A DNA stretch of 64,000 bases from Thereva unica (taxonomy: Eukaryota; Arthropoda; Insecta; Diptera; Therevidae). The stretch spans positions 82,550,543-82,614,542 of the forward strand of contig OX465281.1 in the NCBI GenBank assembly GCA_949987705.1. Reading direction: 5' to 3'. Shown piece by piece: positions 41,768-52,750 of the stretch. A program made the translations under genes and the position numbers. The notes under the pieces are model-generated. The model was not told where the DNA came from. It did no database searches and saw nothing but the letters and a program-made list of their open reading frames with translations. Each line of letters begins with the position of its first letter. The stretch's first letter is position 1.

Positions 41768-41772
41768 ACAGG

Positions 41773-44700
41773 TATCAGCAGCCTTATCGCGGAATGCCAA
41801 GCGTTAATCAATCTAAAATCTGACGTTAACATGGTTGAACACTCAAACCGCTCAAATCAATCAAGTGTCAACACAATCAAACAAAGCAGTGCCCGTAAAA
41901 TGTCTTCACATGGTCCTTTAAGTACTAAGCCAGTAAGCGGGACAGGGATTTCAACACATAATCATCAGAAATCGCCTGCGGCTCCACGAACTCCTTGCTG
42001 GGGTTGTGGAGAAATGCATTTTTCAAAAAACTGTTCATACAAGAACCATAAGTGTCAAAATTGCAACAAAACCGGACACAAGGAGGGCTATTGTAGCTGT
42101 TTCTCCAACAGATCGCAGCAAAACCAGATAAGTAATAATTCTAAACACAGCCATGTTAAAGAAATTTCTTCTGTTAACAGCGTAGACATGCGATCAAAAC
42201 GAAAATACATCATTGTTAAAATTAATGGGGTCGCTATCAAATTACAAGTCGACTCGGGTTCAGACATCACAATCATCTCGGAATCGGTATGGGAATCTAT
42301 CGGGAAGCCATCACTCCAAAAAACACAGCGGTTAGCCATCGACGCTTCAAGACGATCGCTCGCAATTTTAGCCGAATTCGACTGTGACATCAGCCTTAAC
42401 AATATAATTAAATCAGGCAAATGTTACGTGTCAGCAAATCTCAATCTACTTGGCATTGATTGGATGGATAAATTCGAATTATTTGATGTGCCGCTCAACG
42501 CGGTGTGCAATCATATCACCGTAGATGAACAGCCACGTCAGCAAGTACAAGCCGCATTTCCAGATTTATTCTCAGAAAAATTGGGACTTTGTACAAGGAC
42601 ACAAGTGAAGCTTCATCCTAAAACTGGATCAAAACCTGTTTTTCGACCTAAACGTCCAGTAGCATACGCAGTTCTGCCACAAATCAGTGAGGAGCTGCAA
42701 AGGCTCGAAAATCTTGGTATCATCACTCCAATTGAATATTCCGAATGGGCAGCCCCCATTGTGGTAGTGAAGAAAAAAGGAGGAAACGTGCGAATATGCG
42801 CTGATTACTCGACAGGTCTTAACGATGCATTAGAGCCAAATCAATTCCCACTGCCGCTCCCACAAGACATTTTTTCAAAAATTTCCAATGGAACGATATT
42901 CAGTCACATCGACCTATCAGATACTTTTCTTCAAGTGGAAGTCGAAGAAGAGTCTCGCAAGATGCTCACCATTAACACACACCGGGGATTGTATCAATTC
43001 AATCGCTTACCGCCAGGCGTCAAGGTAGCTCCAGGTGCATTTCAACAAATAATGACCAGCATGGTTGGAGACCTTGATGGTGTTGTAGCATATATGGATG
43101 ACATCATTGTTTCAGGAATCGATCATCAAAACCATCAAGAAAATTTGTGGAAAGTCCTACATCGCATTCAAGATTACGGATTTCATCTTCGCATCGAGAA
43201 ATGCGAATTTGCCATGCACTCAATTAAATATCTTGGTTATATCATTGATAAAGAGGGACTTCGCCCGGATCCTAGCAAGGTCGAAGCAATTGCAAATATG
43301 CCTCCACCTACAGATTTATCAACCCTTCAGTCATATCTGGGTGCCATAAACTATTACGGAAAATTTGTGAAGAGCATGCATCAGCTTCGCCGACCTCTTG
43401 ACGCACTATTGGTCAAAAATGCTAAATGGGAATGGACAACAGAATGCCAGAAAACATTCGATCAGTTCAAGGGAATTTTGAAGTCAGACCTTCTGCTAAC
43501 ACATTACAACCCGGAGTTGGAAATAATAGTAGCTGCCGATGCTTCCAATACAGGTATAGGTGCGGTTATTTATCACCAATACCCGGACAAAACAATCAAA
43601 GCCATAAGTCATGCATCAAGAACCTTGACCAAAGCTGAATCAAGATATAGCCAGATCGAAAAAAAAGGATTAGCTTTAGTTTTTGCAGTCACTAAGTTCC
43701 ATAAATACATCTATGGACGGAAATTTCTCCTTCAAACCGATCACAAGCCGCTGTTATCAATATTTGGATCAAAAAAGGGTATTCCGGTATACACCGCCAA
43801 CAGACTACAGAGATGGGCGTTGACATTATTACTATATGATTTCAAAATTGAATACGTCTCAACGAATAGTTTTGGATACGCCGATATATTATCAAGACTC
43901 ATCAATTCACATGTTAAGCCAGATGAAGACCTTGTAATTGCATCAATCCGAGTCGAAGACGATTTTCAACATATTCAACACGAAATCATCGGACACTTAC
44001 CAGTCACATTCAAAATGGTCAAGGAAGCAACACAGAAATCTGCAGTCATGCAATCTGTCATGAACTACGTCAACACAAGTTGGCCTAACGATTGGAAAAA
44101 TATAGATGAGCCCGACGTAAAATCATTTTTCAAACGGAAGGACGCACTTTCAGTTGTCAACGATTGTCTTATGTTTGGTGAACGATTGGTAATACCACCG
44201 CCATTTCAAAATAGAATTTTGCAACAGTTGCACAAGGGTCATCAAGGAATGCAACGTATGAAGTCAATAGCACGCAGTTACGTATTCTGGCCAGGGTTGG
44301 ATGGACAAATAGAAGAATTAGTAAAAAATTGCAACAGATGTGCTTCGGAAGCCAAATCACCAACAAAAACGCTTCTTGAATCTTGGAAAACACCCGATGG
44401 CCCCTGGGAGCGCCTACACATTGATTATGCGGGACCTATTGATGGAAATTATTTCTTGGTAATAGTAGATGCATACTCAAAGTGGCCAGAAATTGTTCCA
44501 ACGTCATCAATCACTGCCACAAAGACCGTCGGAATCTTACAAGAAGTTTTTGCAAAATTTGGATTACCGCAAACAATTGTGTCAGATAATGGGACCCAAT
44601 TTGTCTCGTCCCAGTTTAAATTATTCTGTGAACTGAACGGTATACAGCACATGCGCACCGCGCCATACCATCCGCAATCAAATGGGCAGGCGGAACGTTT

Positions 44701-45376
44701 CGTCGATACACTGAAGAGGTCGCTTAGAAAAATTCATAAAGAGGGAGGACAGATGGAAGGCCTTCAAACATTTTTAGCAGTTTATCGAACAACACCGAAT
44801 GCAAACGCACCGATGGGGAAATCACCCGCAGAAATCATATTCGGAAGATCAATCAGAACTACATTCGATTTGCTGAAACCGCCAAACCTTCCAGAGACCC
44901 GAGACCAAATCGACATCCATAAGCAAAATCAGGATAACCAATTCAATACAAGGAACAATGCCAAACTAAGGAGTTTCGCCATTGGCGACCAAGTATATGC
45001 CAAGGTCTACCAAAACAACAAGTCTCGTTGGTGTCCTGGAACAGTACGACAACGATATGGGAAAGTTATGTACAAAATACAGCTGCACGATGGGGACCGC
45101 TACATTAGATCACATACAAATCAGTTGCTACGGAGGCCAAGTGAAGTTCAACAGTCAGAGATGACAAAAATTCCGCTGGAAATATTAACAGATTCACCGA
45201 GTCGTTCATCAACAATTGTAATTGGTAATCAGGATCAAGAGCATAATCAACATTCACAAAATAATGGAATCGTAACTCAACAATCGCCAGCAAGTTCAAC
45301 ATCAGTACCTGCTCCTATACGGCGTTCAGCAAGAGATCGATGTATTCCTGGGCGACTGGAACCTTATCTTCTCTAA
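41773..45376 (+). CDS. gypsy Gag C-terminus and Pol (rest of the split Gag-Pol)
   Basis: The frame is in phase with the Gag segment ending at 37445; the reading phase fits with no base lost once one ACAGG copy is ignored. Domains in order: zinc knuckles CWGCGEMHFSKNC and CQNCNKTGHKEGYC (about 41995-42095); protease VDSGSDITII (42250); RT with PIVVVKKKGGNVRICADY (42755), HIDLSDTFLQ (42905) and the catalytic YMDDIIVSG (43092); RNase H ADASNTGIGAV (43540) and TDHKPLLSIF; integrase HKGHQGMQRM ... CNRC (44232-44340), HIDYAGPIDG (44418), VSDNGTQFVS (44580) and PQSNGQAERF (44672). The C-terminal tail is basic. No stop interrupts it. The whole interrupted frame would have been 1399 codons including the stop. 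Confidence 0.9.
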
Positions 45377-45382
45377 GGGAGA

Positions 45383-45550
45383 TGTTGGCAACCCGATCAG
45401 TACGACGTCAAGAAATATGAAGAAGAAGCTAGAGAGATTATTCATTGCGCATTCTCTTGCACAAGAGTTCGGGTCGGTTTACTCCTTGTAATTAAAAACT
45501 ATTAAAATAAATTGTATTACTTAAATAAATAAAGAGTTTGAATCACAACA
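45383..45550 (+). repeat. 3' LTR of the split gypsy
   Basis: Same as 36599-36766 apart from one base (ccttgtaatt here, ccttgtaata in the 5' LTR). Confidence 0.9.
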
Positions 45551-46017
45551 ATTTGTGAAGATATGCCATTTTTTAAAATGAAAACTCTGCCATGAATAGC
45601 CCACCACCATAACATTCGACAGTTCAAGCCATAATGGGGCCTATTCTGTCAGTAAAATTTTATCATTTTATATTATGTTATACCATAAAATAAAAGAATT
45701 CTCGAAAATCCTATTCTATCCGACAAATTTTATTTTGTTTTATGCATCATAACATAAATTATTTCCTGTTATGTTTCATAACATAAAAGAATCTCCGCAG
45801 CACATTTTAGGGGTATTTTGACATATTTTATGAAAATAATAGGCGTGATTTGACATTTGTTGTGCAAAGTCATGTCAATTGAGTTTTAAGTTTAATTAAA
45901 AATTAATATGCCCAGGGCATGCTTTGATTTTGTTTATTTACATTTACAACAGATTAGCTGTTCAGTTTCAACCGAACTGTTCAAAGCGTAATAGAACTCA
46001 GAGCGGATTATACTAAA

Positions 46018-46514
46018 GCCCCAACTATATTGCACGTAAGAAACGCACGTCATCTCGGCGCTCTCATAGAAATTAAAGTGTTCGGCCATATTGGACGTAC
46101 GTCAGTCATATTTTATTTCGTTAAGTTTCGTTAAACGTAAAAATGGGAAAAGAACCGCGCTCTACGTACGTTTTGTGAGATGATTTGTAGTTGCATCGAT
46201 GAAAGCTAATTTTTTGTTGTTGTTTTGTGGTTTTTAAAGAAAAAAGAGTATGGAAAATGTTGTGGTTCAAATACATGTATACATGATACCGATTTTGATG
46301 AGAAATTTATTATAATTGAAAATAAACACGATTATTAATAATATGCAAATATTAATAGCTCAGTTTTAATAGTCAATGAATAATATTCAAGCATTTTAAT
46401 AATTTTAAACTTTGAAGTCTCTCCTAATACGCAAACCAATTAGTCGGTTTTGCGTTTGACGAAATTTACGCACGTCGATTGACGTGCGTTTCTTACGTGC
46501 ATTATAGTTGGGCC
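46018..46514. mobile_element. Nested MITE with CCCAACTATA TIRs
   Basis: GCCCCAACTATATTGCACGT then AAGAAACGCACGTCA on the left is mirrored by TGACGTGCGTTTCTTACGTG then CATTATAGTTGGGCC on the right, TIRs of about 35 bp. No coding capacity; target duplication not clear. Confidence 0.75.
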
Positions 46515-46542
46515 TTATATCTTATGTTATGTGGGGCTATTG

Positions 46543-46863
46543 GGGGTATTCAGTCGGTGCACATTCATGGCAAGTAAAACCGGTTTTATAGATGAGAGAG
46601 GGAAGGGAGCGGAAGAACTTAACGAAACATTTTTCACTCATAAGCAAACTCGTGAAAACTTATACACATATAAAATGTTACTTCTATCTCTTGTTTTCTT
46701 CAGTTCTGTTTTTGTCTGACAAGTGAATTTTATTTACAATACGTTTAAACGTTCCTGTAAAGCTTTCAAATGTTCTAAACACAATTACGTTGCGTGTGTG
46801 TTCCGAGGGGTTGAATAAAACCGGTTTTGCTCAGCACACTTATGGCAGCGTGTGAATAACCCC
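46543..46863. mobile_element. Nested MITE with GGGGTATTCA ends
   Basis: GGGGTATTCAGTCGGTGCAC and AAAACCGGTTTTAT on the left are mirrored by ATAAAACCGGTTTT (46816) and GTGTGAATAACCCC (ending 46863). Imperfect ~45-bp arms. The internal open frame (46531-46719) shows no motif. Confidence 0.6.
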
Positions 46864-47009
46864 TGTGTCCATAAAATAATTTTATGGAACCATGACAGAA
46901 TAGGAATTTCGAAAATATTTTATTTTAATTTTATGAAGAAGAAATTTTATCATCATAACATAACATAAAATAATATTTTATGAAAAATTGCAGAATAGGT
47001 CCCAATATA

Positions 47010-47205
47010 TGGAATGTATGGACACAGATTTGACACTTTTGCCGATTCTCATATCCGCATTCGCGGATTGAATGCGAATTTGATTACCGAAAAAATTATG
47101 GCCTGTAATCAAATTCGCATTCAATCCGCGACTGCGGATTTTGGAACCGGAAAGTGTCAAATCCGCACTCACTTCCGTTCAGCCGGATTCAACAATCAGG
47201 TCCAA
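47010..47205. repeat. Hairpin MITE related to the ends of the 861-6925 interval
   Basis: CGCGGATTGAATGCGAATTT (about 47062) is mirrored by AAATTCGCATTCAATCCGCG (about 47112). Its right part, aaagtgtcaaatccgcactc then acttccgttcagccggattc, closely matches 6871-6910. So the two share a repeat family. Confidence 0.65.
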
Positions 47206-49336
47206 TATCACTTATAAATTATTTATAAAAATATTTTAGCCCAATTATTTAACCTGCGATGAAATTTATACTTTTAGTCCATTTAAATTTTAGTACCTTC
47301 TGGAAATTATGCTAAAATGTTTTGCATATGGTATGGTAGCACTATCTTAAACGTCAAAATTGGTCTAAATCAGTCTAGCGACGGACTCCGTCGCGACCGT
47401 ATGTCGGTGAAGTTGCTTTATTGTTTCTTCTTGAGTATTTAAAAAGCAAAACACTAAAAACTGATTTATATCGTATAAAATTATTAGTTTATTATTTTAA
47501 GTTATATAATTTGATAAAAGCAAAGTCCGTAACTGCATTTAGGTGGAGATAATTTGAGAAAACGAAAAGTTTTGTGTAGCCATATGTAAATAGGAAAAAT
47601 TCAGTGAAACTTACAAACACAAAGAAAGTGAAAGAATTTTATGAACGATCAAGATTAATTTTCATTTCAATTCAATCTAATTTAATTGTATTTTTTTTTG
47701 TATATCGAATAGAATTACTTTTTGTTCGATGATAGGCATTAAATAATTGAATATAAAAAAGATGAAGCTCTAGCCCTATGCGCTAGAAAGAAATTCTTAT
47801 ATTGATTACGGTGGCACCGTCACATTTAAACAAACTACAGGTTTTTATTATTTCATGAATAAACATTTTCGCACACAGCCGTCCACAGTTTACACCTTCA
47901 TTTATAATTATAACTAATTTTTTTTCTCAAAAATTCCATTACATAAAAATTGGCTAAAAATTGTTTCTTTATCGTTTATAAGAGGTTTGTTTAAAGAAAT
48001 ATGTCCATTGGCCGATTTGGTTATATTTTCTGAAATTGTCGCTTGACTTAATTCACGTCAGCAACAGCTCGCAAAAATTAAATCAGAGATTTCGTGAGAG
48101 AATTGCAACTCTTTTGAGAGAATTTATGGCTAACCGCTGACGTCGAGACTTAATGAGACGGAATATGGATTATTTCTTAAAGTTGTGTGGAGGAGAAGAA
48201 AAACGGTGTTTTACGGAAATTCCCGTCGACGGAAGAAGACATATCGTGCAGCGCGCGGCACCCCGTGTTAAAAAAGTTCCTTCTCTCTTCTTTTCCGTAA
48301 AAATCACCGAAAAATACTTCACATAGAAAAATTCCTGTCCTAATTACCGTATGAGTAGAATTTACGTTCTTTAATTTTGTTAATGCATTTGTGATGTTAA
48401 TTATTTAATTTCTAAACTATCTATTTTAATTTTACTTCATTTTTTTCTATTGCGTTCAATATTTTGTCTTTCATGAGTGTTTTTTAATCTTTTAATTTTC
48501 ATCGTGAAACATTCGGGTGAAATTTTGCAATGGTGTCCAGCTGGTTTTAATTAGATAATAAAAACTGTTTGCCGTTGCTGCTTGCTCGGTTTTTTTCTAA
48601 ATCAACTTTTCGTTAGTCGGGAAGAGGGGGAACTTTGACAGAACGTGGCAGACAGAAAATTTTTAACATCCACATTCATGGAAATATTTGTTTTTACTAT
48701 CAATAAGACGGGATCTGCTTTATACAATTAATAATATCTGTAGCATTGTCCCGGCTGCTATGTAGAATTATAATACCCATAGTCCGTCTTCAGAAAACAT
48801 TTTCTGATTACTATAAAAAGTGAAATTTATTACCAAATATCAAATTAAGTAAAAACAGCTTTTTTTATACATCACCTAGTACTTGCTCAAGGCGAACAAC
48901 GAAATACAGCAAGTGCAAGCAAGATAAGTAGAATTTGAACAGAAAACTTACACAACTAGAAATCTTCCATCCAGATAGTGTAAAGTGTGAAAATTTCGTG
49001 TGTATGCTTAAAGCAAGAGAGCGTTAAGATTTAAGAAATGCAGAAATAAGAGAGGGAAAAAGTTATAGTAATTGTTCGAAGAGGAAAAAAGAAAAAAGAT
49101 TTTATAGTTAATTTTGTTATTTCAATATTATTTTTTTTTTATGAAAAAAGGTGATTGTGTGCAAATTTTAAAAGTGTTGAGTAAAAAGTTGAGTGTGTGA
49201 TATTAAAAAGCTCGCATTGTCGAGAAAGTAATTTTCAAAGCCCCGAATTCTACCTTTCACATATATATCTCTATATAAAATTATATTGCTACGAAATTTT
49301 TTCGATTTGTGAATATTTGCTCTTAAATCCGTCAAA
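47206..49336. other. Upstream region of the Ell exon
   Basis: No transposon or open gene was recognised. It should hold at least part of the Ell 5' UTR and possibly its promoter, but no TATA box, Motif 1 or DRE was identified. The stretch 48900-49336 is purine-rich and lacks long frames, consistent with 5' UTR. Confidence 0.4.
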
Positions 49337-49462
49337 ATGGCCGCCTTATGCACGGGAAATTATGGATTGTCGCAAAACTGCACGGATGACAGTAAAGAAT
49401 ATTTCTTTGTAAAACTCACGGATTCAGCATACCGCGCAGTTGAAGAATATCAAAGAAATCAG
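49337..49462 (+). CDS. Ell: Ell / Su(Tpl), first coding exon (Pol II elongation factor ELL)
   Basis: The ATG at 49337 sits in a good insect start context (gtcaaaATGg). The 42 codons read MAALCTGNYGLSQ and then FFVKLTDSAYRAVEEYQRNQ, the N-terminal signature of ELL proteins (NYGLS...VKLTDSALRA.E). A consensus donor, CAG|GTAAGAAT, follows at 49463 in phase 0. ELL raises the elongation rate of RNA polymerase II and acts in the super elongation and little elongation complexes in the nucleus. Only this exon is seen; the frame after the donor runs on to 49573 as intron read-through. No downstream exon was recognised before 64000, so intron 1 is probably longer than 14.5 kb. This is the best-supported host gene in the window. 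Confidence 0.85.
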
Positions 49463-50372
49463 GTAAGAATTAATTTTAAAACTAAAAAAAAGTTAAATAT
49501 AAATATCATAATTTTCTCTCCAAATTTCATCCAAAAAAAATTCGCCATCAATTTGCATTTTTTTTTAACTTAAGATTGTGAGCTAAGCTTATTTATATAT
49601 CCATATAATTCCATATTGATTGTAAGAATAATAAAAATTAAGAAGAAAAATTTAACTGTGCTAAATATTTAGGCCACGTACTGTTGATCCTAATACATTG
49701 ACAAAATTTTCACGTAAATTTTTAGATTTGCGATTAAACTTATTTAAATAGTTTTTGCTCCTTCACGGCTGGCTTTTAGCATTACACGCAGAATGCTGCA
49801 ACCACCTTGTATCTCTTTCACTGGCTTTTGTTATTGTGCAGTTTTCTTCTATTTGAAAATGGAAGGGGATTCCTCGGAAAGTGGCTTTGCTTCAATTTAC
49901 TATTCTCCATTTACAGCGTTGCCATTGCTAGTGATTGCGAAAATTTGCAAAAATGGAAACATATGTAAATATAGTATTACATTACTTCTACATAAATCAT
50001 CTAAATAGTTTTTTTTACATCTGGTTGGTGCCATGCAAGTATATACATCAATTTTATCGTAAAAGGCATAGGAATGCTTCAGCGGATTGCTACAATCGAG
50101 GGCTTCCGGAAGGAAATCCCTTCAATTCAATGCTTAAGATGGATAAGTTTCCCATTTCTTGGCACGAATTAAATTTCGGCCAACATACCAAACAAACAGG
50201 TCATCGCCTTGATATGTATAAGATATTATTTTACAACAGATATACATATGTAATAGCGAGATTAGCTTACAGATTACATTAGTAAGTATGTCAGTAAATA
50301 GAATATTTTTTGGAGATTTCCTATAAAATTAAATAAAGATTTGAAATAAAATTAAATAAAAAAGTACTGTGT
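49463..50372 (+). other. Probable Ell intron 1, no recognised element
   Basis: AT-rich. Open frames at 49793-50282 have no motif; the one ending at 50282 covers a GC-richer patch (50070-50180) that I could not identify. Confidence 0.5.
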
Positions 50373-50935
50373 AGCCGGCTCTCCACCAACCGAATATGTT
50401 TGCCGAACAGTGTTCGCGAACATAAAAACGGACAAACATTCCACATTTGGTTCCCAAACATGTTCGGAGAACATTTTCAATAGCTCAAGCCGCGTCTCCA
50501 CCAACCGAACATGTTTGCCGAACAGTGTTCGCGAACATAAAAACGGACAAACATTCCACATTTGGTTCCCAAACATGTTCGGAGAACATTTTCAATAGCT
50601 CAAGCCGCGTCTCCACCAACCGAACATGTTTGCCGAACAGTGTTCGCAAACATAAAAACGGACAAACATTCCACATTTGGTTTCCAAACTTGTTCGGCGA
50701 ACATTTTCAATAGCTCAATAGCGGCGAACAAATCAATGTTCGCTACAACACCGAACAATGTTCGGCGGACATCACAAATGTCTGTCGAACACTGTTCGGC
50801 GAACATGTTCGGTTGGTGGAGACGCGGCTTCACAAATCAATGTTCGCTACAACACCGAACAATGTTCGGCGGACATCACAAATGTCTGTCGAACACTGTT
50901 CGCCGAACATGTTCGGTTGGTGGAGACGCGGCTTA
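50373..50935. mobile_element. Foldback MITE with tandem, palindrome-rich half-units
   Basis: Three left half-units of 115 bp start at 50373, 50488 and 50603, each opening AGCCGCGTCTCCACCAACCG or a close variant. They are followed by two right half-units of 104 bp ending in the mirror CGGTTGGTGGAGACGCGGCT (ends near 50826 and 50934). GAACA/TGTTC words form many short palindromes such as CGAACAGTGTTCG. Open frames in all directions here are by-products of the repeats. Confidence 0.75.
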
Positions 50936-51576
50936 AGACTGAAAATGATTGTAAAATTATGACAAGATACACAAAATCTAAATTCAAACTATTCACCTGT
51001 AGTAGAAAAACATCAACAAATCATCCATTTTTCGATTGCGATCTGCGTTGTAGATGTTCAAATCAAATTTTATTTTAACGGTGAACTTGATATTGTATAA
51101 AATTGTATTGTAAAATAAAGAAGTACACAAATATTTTTTAAGAACATTGTAAGAAAGTCTTCCCAGCCTGTGTTGTGGCAAAGATAACATATTCTGACGA
51201 CAATACATACTATAAATGTGATACTCAATCAAAGTTATTTAGAAATAATATTAGCTTTTTAACATCAGTACTCCCAAAGTTTCTTAAATCTTAGTATGTA
51301 GAAAGCAAGAACGATATTGTAAATTCATATAAATAAGGCTACCGGCTTTGCTAACTTCTTGACTGGTTACGTTGAGATATTCCTTTGAACCAAATAAGAA
51401 CGGTTACTGCCACAAGTATGTGACCTTAGAGCCATATTAAAAATATGTAGTGTGGTGTAACCGACAATATGGAATGCCCCAAAACCTTTGACATTTTATT
51501 GTTCAGCACACGTCGTTTTTTGTGGCAATTTGATTTTTAAAAAGAAAACATCAGATTTTACTTCGTAGGTCTTCTA
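50936..51576. other. No recognised gene
   Basis: AT-rich intergenic or intronic DNA. Nothing was recognised before the pogo-like TIR. Confidence 0.45.
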
Positions 51577-52276
51577 CCGTCTTTTTCCGAAAATAAGACA
51601 CTGTCTTGCTTTCTTTTTTGGTCCAAAATACGCGCTAGGGCTTATTTTCGGGGGAGGGCAAAAATAAAAGTATATTTATATATTTTTATTTAATATTTAT
51701 TTTACACAGAATACAGAAATTTAAATTTATTCAATTACAGTCATGTCATCTTCTTCTGGAACATCGTCATAAATAAAATTCTGAATTATATTCTGATTTT
51801 CTTCCAAATCCATTTCCTGTTGAATCATTGGTCCGAATCTCTCATGTCTTGCGATATAGCTATCGTTAAATGAATACTTCTTGTCTAAGTAGCCTGTCCG
51901 TAGTGCATTGGAAACATCAATATCAGTTATTTTGTCCCATGAATTTTTTACCCAATTCACAACTTCTTGTAAGCCTGGTTTTACAAAATTACCTCGATGA
52001 TTTCTCACCATTCTGTTTTCAATATATTCATTGATTTCCATCCGCAAATGATCCTTGAATGGCTTGTTTATTGCAATGTCAAGTGTCTGGAGGTAACCAG
52101 TCATTCCTGCCGGAATCATTATTTGATCAATCTTCCTCTCAGCAAGAAAGTTTTTCGTGTCTTTAGCGCGGTGAGTACTGGCTGAATCCCAAACTATTAA
52201 ACCTCTATTCTGACCACTCAACAGAAAATCACGATAGGGCTTATTTACGGAGGATGTGATTTCCGGAAAAAGACGG
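51577..52276 (-). mobile_element. pogo/Tigger-like element, internally deleted
   Basis: CCGTCTTTTTCCGAAAATAA (51577) is mirrored by TTCCGGAAAAAGACGG ending at 52276. TA flanks both sides (51575-51576 and 52277-52278), the Tc1/mariner target. Inside is the C-terminal part of a pogo-type transposase on the minus strand; the N-terminal DNA-binding domain and first catalytic Asp are gone. Confidence 0.8.
51727..52221 (-). pseudogene. pogo/Tigger DDE transposase, C-terminal fragment
   Basis: The frame of 164 codons begins RGLIVWDSASTHRAKDTKNF, the second catalytic Asp strand. IPAGMTGYLQTLDIAINKPF then carries the last catalytic Asp (D35D-type spacing) and FKDHLR follows. The acidic tail ending DVPEEDDMTVIE is also typical of Tigger and jerky relatives. 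The frame is open from its deletion edge to the natural stop, so decay is slight, but the element lacks about half of the protein. The displayed start is not a natural one. Confidence 0.85.
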
Positions 52277-52439
52277 TATAATAGCCTTCTTTACCTTCGC
52301 TTGCTCCAATCCACGTGTTCTCAAAAATTGTGATTTCTTTATTGACGAAAATTTGTCTGTCAGGTTGTTTAAGTCATTGTGGAATATCTAGTAGTAAGCT
52401 TAGCTCGAAGGATATAAAAAGGATGTGATAGGTTAACGA

Positions 52440-52750
52440 TTTAGTCTAGAGGATGCATGAGGGGGAGGCAGTGAACCTCGCGTTTGAACTCTGGGATAGT
52501 GCATGAGTTCATTTTTTAATCAACCGGCTGAGCCACAATTGTCGGGGTTAGAAGGAGAAAGCCTCTTCGGAATGTTATACTTCCTGAAACAAGCTAGTTT
52601 TCCTAACCAGCCATCAAAGGCTGTGACACAGGCAAGATCAGGCTCCCAAATAAGCACGGGCTACTAGGCCAAGACTCGACCTAAGGGGAGCTTCGGTACC
52701 CTATCATTAACCGATTAAGCCGACAGGATGTCTTATTAAGGCTACTTATT
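52440..52750 (-). repeat. Possible SINE with two tRNA-like heads
   Basis: On the minus strand, TCGGCTTAATCGGTTA (about 52710-52730) then GGTCGAGTCTTGG (about 52670) look like Pol III A and B boxes. A second pair, TGGCTCAGCCGGTTGAT (about 52525-52541) and GAGTTCAAACGC (about 52472-52484), follows about 190 bp later. A dimeric tRNA-derived SINE is one reading. Neither head folds as a good tRNA by eye. Confidence 0.35.

Larger units (their letters stand above)
36599..45550 (+). mobile_element. Ty3/gypsy retrotransposon, split by a nested copia
   Basis: LTRs of 168 bp (36599-36766 and 45383-45550) differ at one position by eye. ATTTG flanks both ends (36594-36598, 45551-45555). Without the copia (37446-41767) and one copy of its ACAGG duplication the element would be about 4.6 kb. 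Its gag and pol would form one uninterrupted frame, as judged by frame phase. No env-like frame follows integrase. PPT-like aagggaga precedes the 3' LTR. The RT type (FSHIDLSDTFLQVEV, TINTHRGLYQFNRLPPGV) suggests a Mag/CsRn1-like group, tentatively. Confidence 0.9.
45636..47003. mobile_element. MITE-like element containing two other MITEs
   Basis: GGGGCCTATTCTG (45636) is mirrored by CAGAATAGGTCCC ending at 47003. AAT flanks both sides. Inner sequence on both sides is rich in TTTTATG and CATAAAA words and repeats CCTATTCT-like text (45709; 46895 inverted). Removing the nested elements at 46018-46514 and 46543-46863 leaves about 550 bp. Confidence 0.65.

Noticed and set aside
45376..45550. An env gene making the gypsy an errantivirus
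   Set aside because: Only 6 bp separate the Gag-Pol stop from the 3' LTR, so there is no room for env.
50352..51078. Overlapping open frames on both strands near 50.4-51.1 kb
   Set aside because: They fall in the tandem, palindromic foldback MITE and repeat with its units; no independent coding signal.
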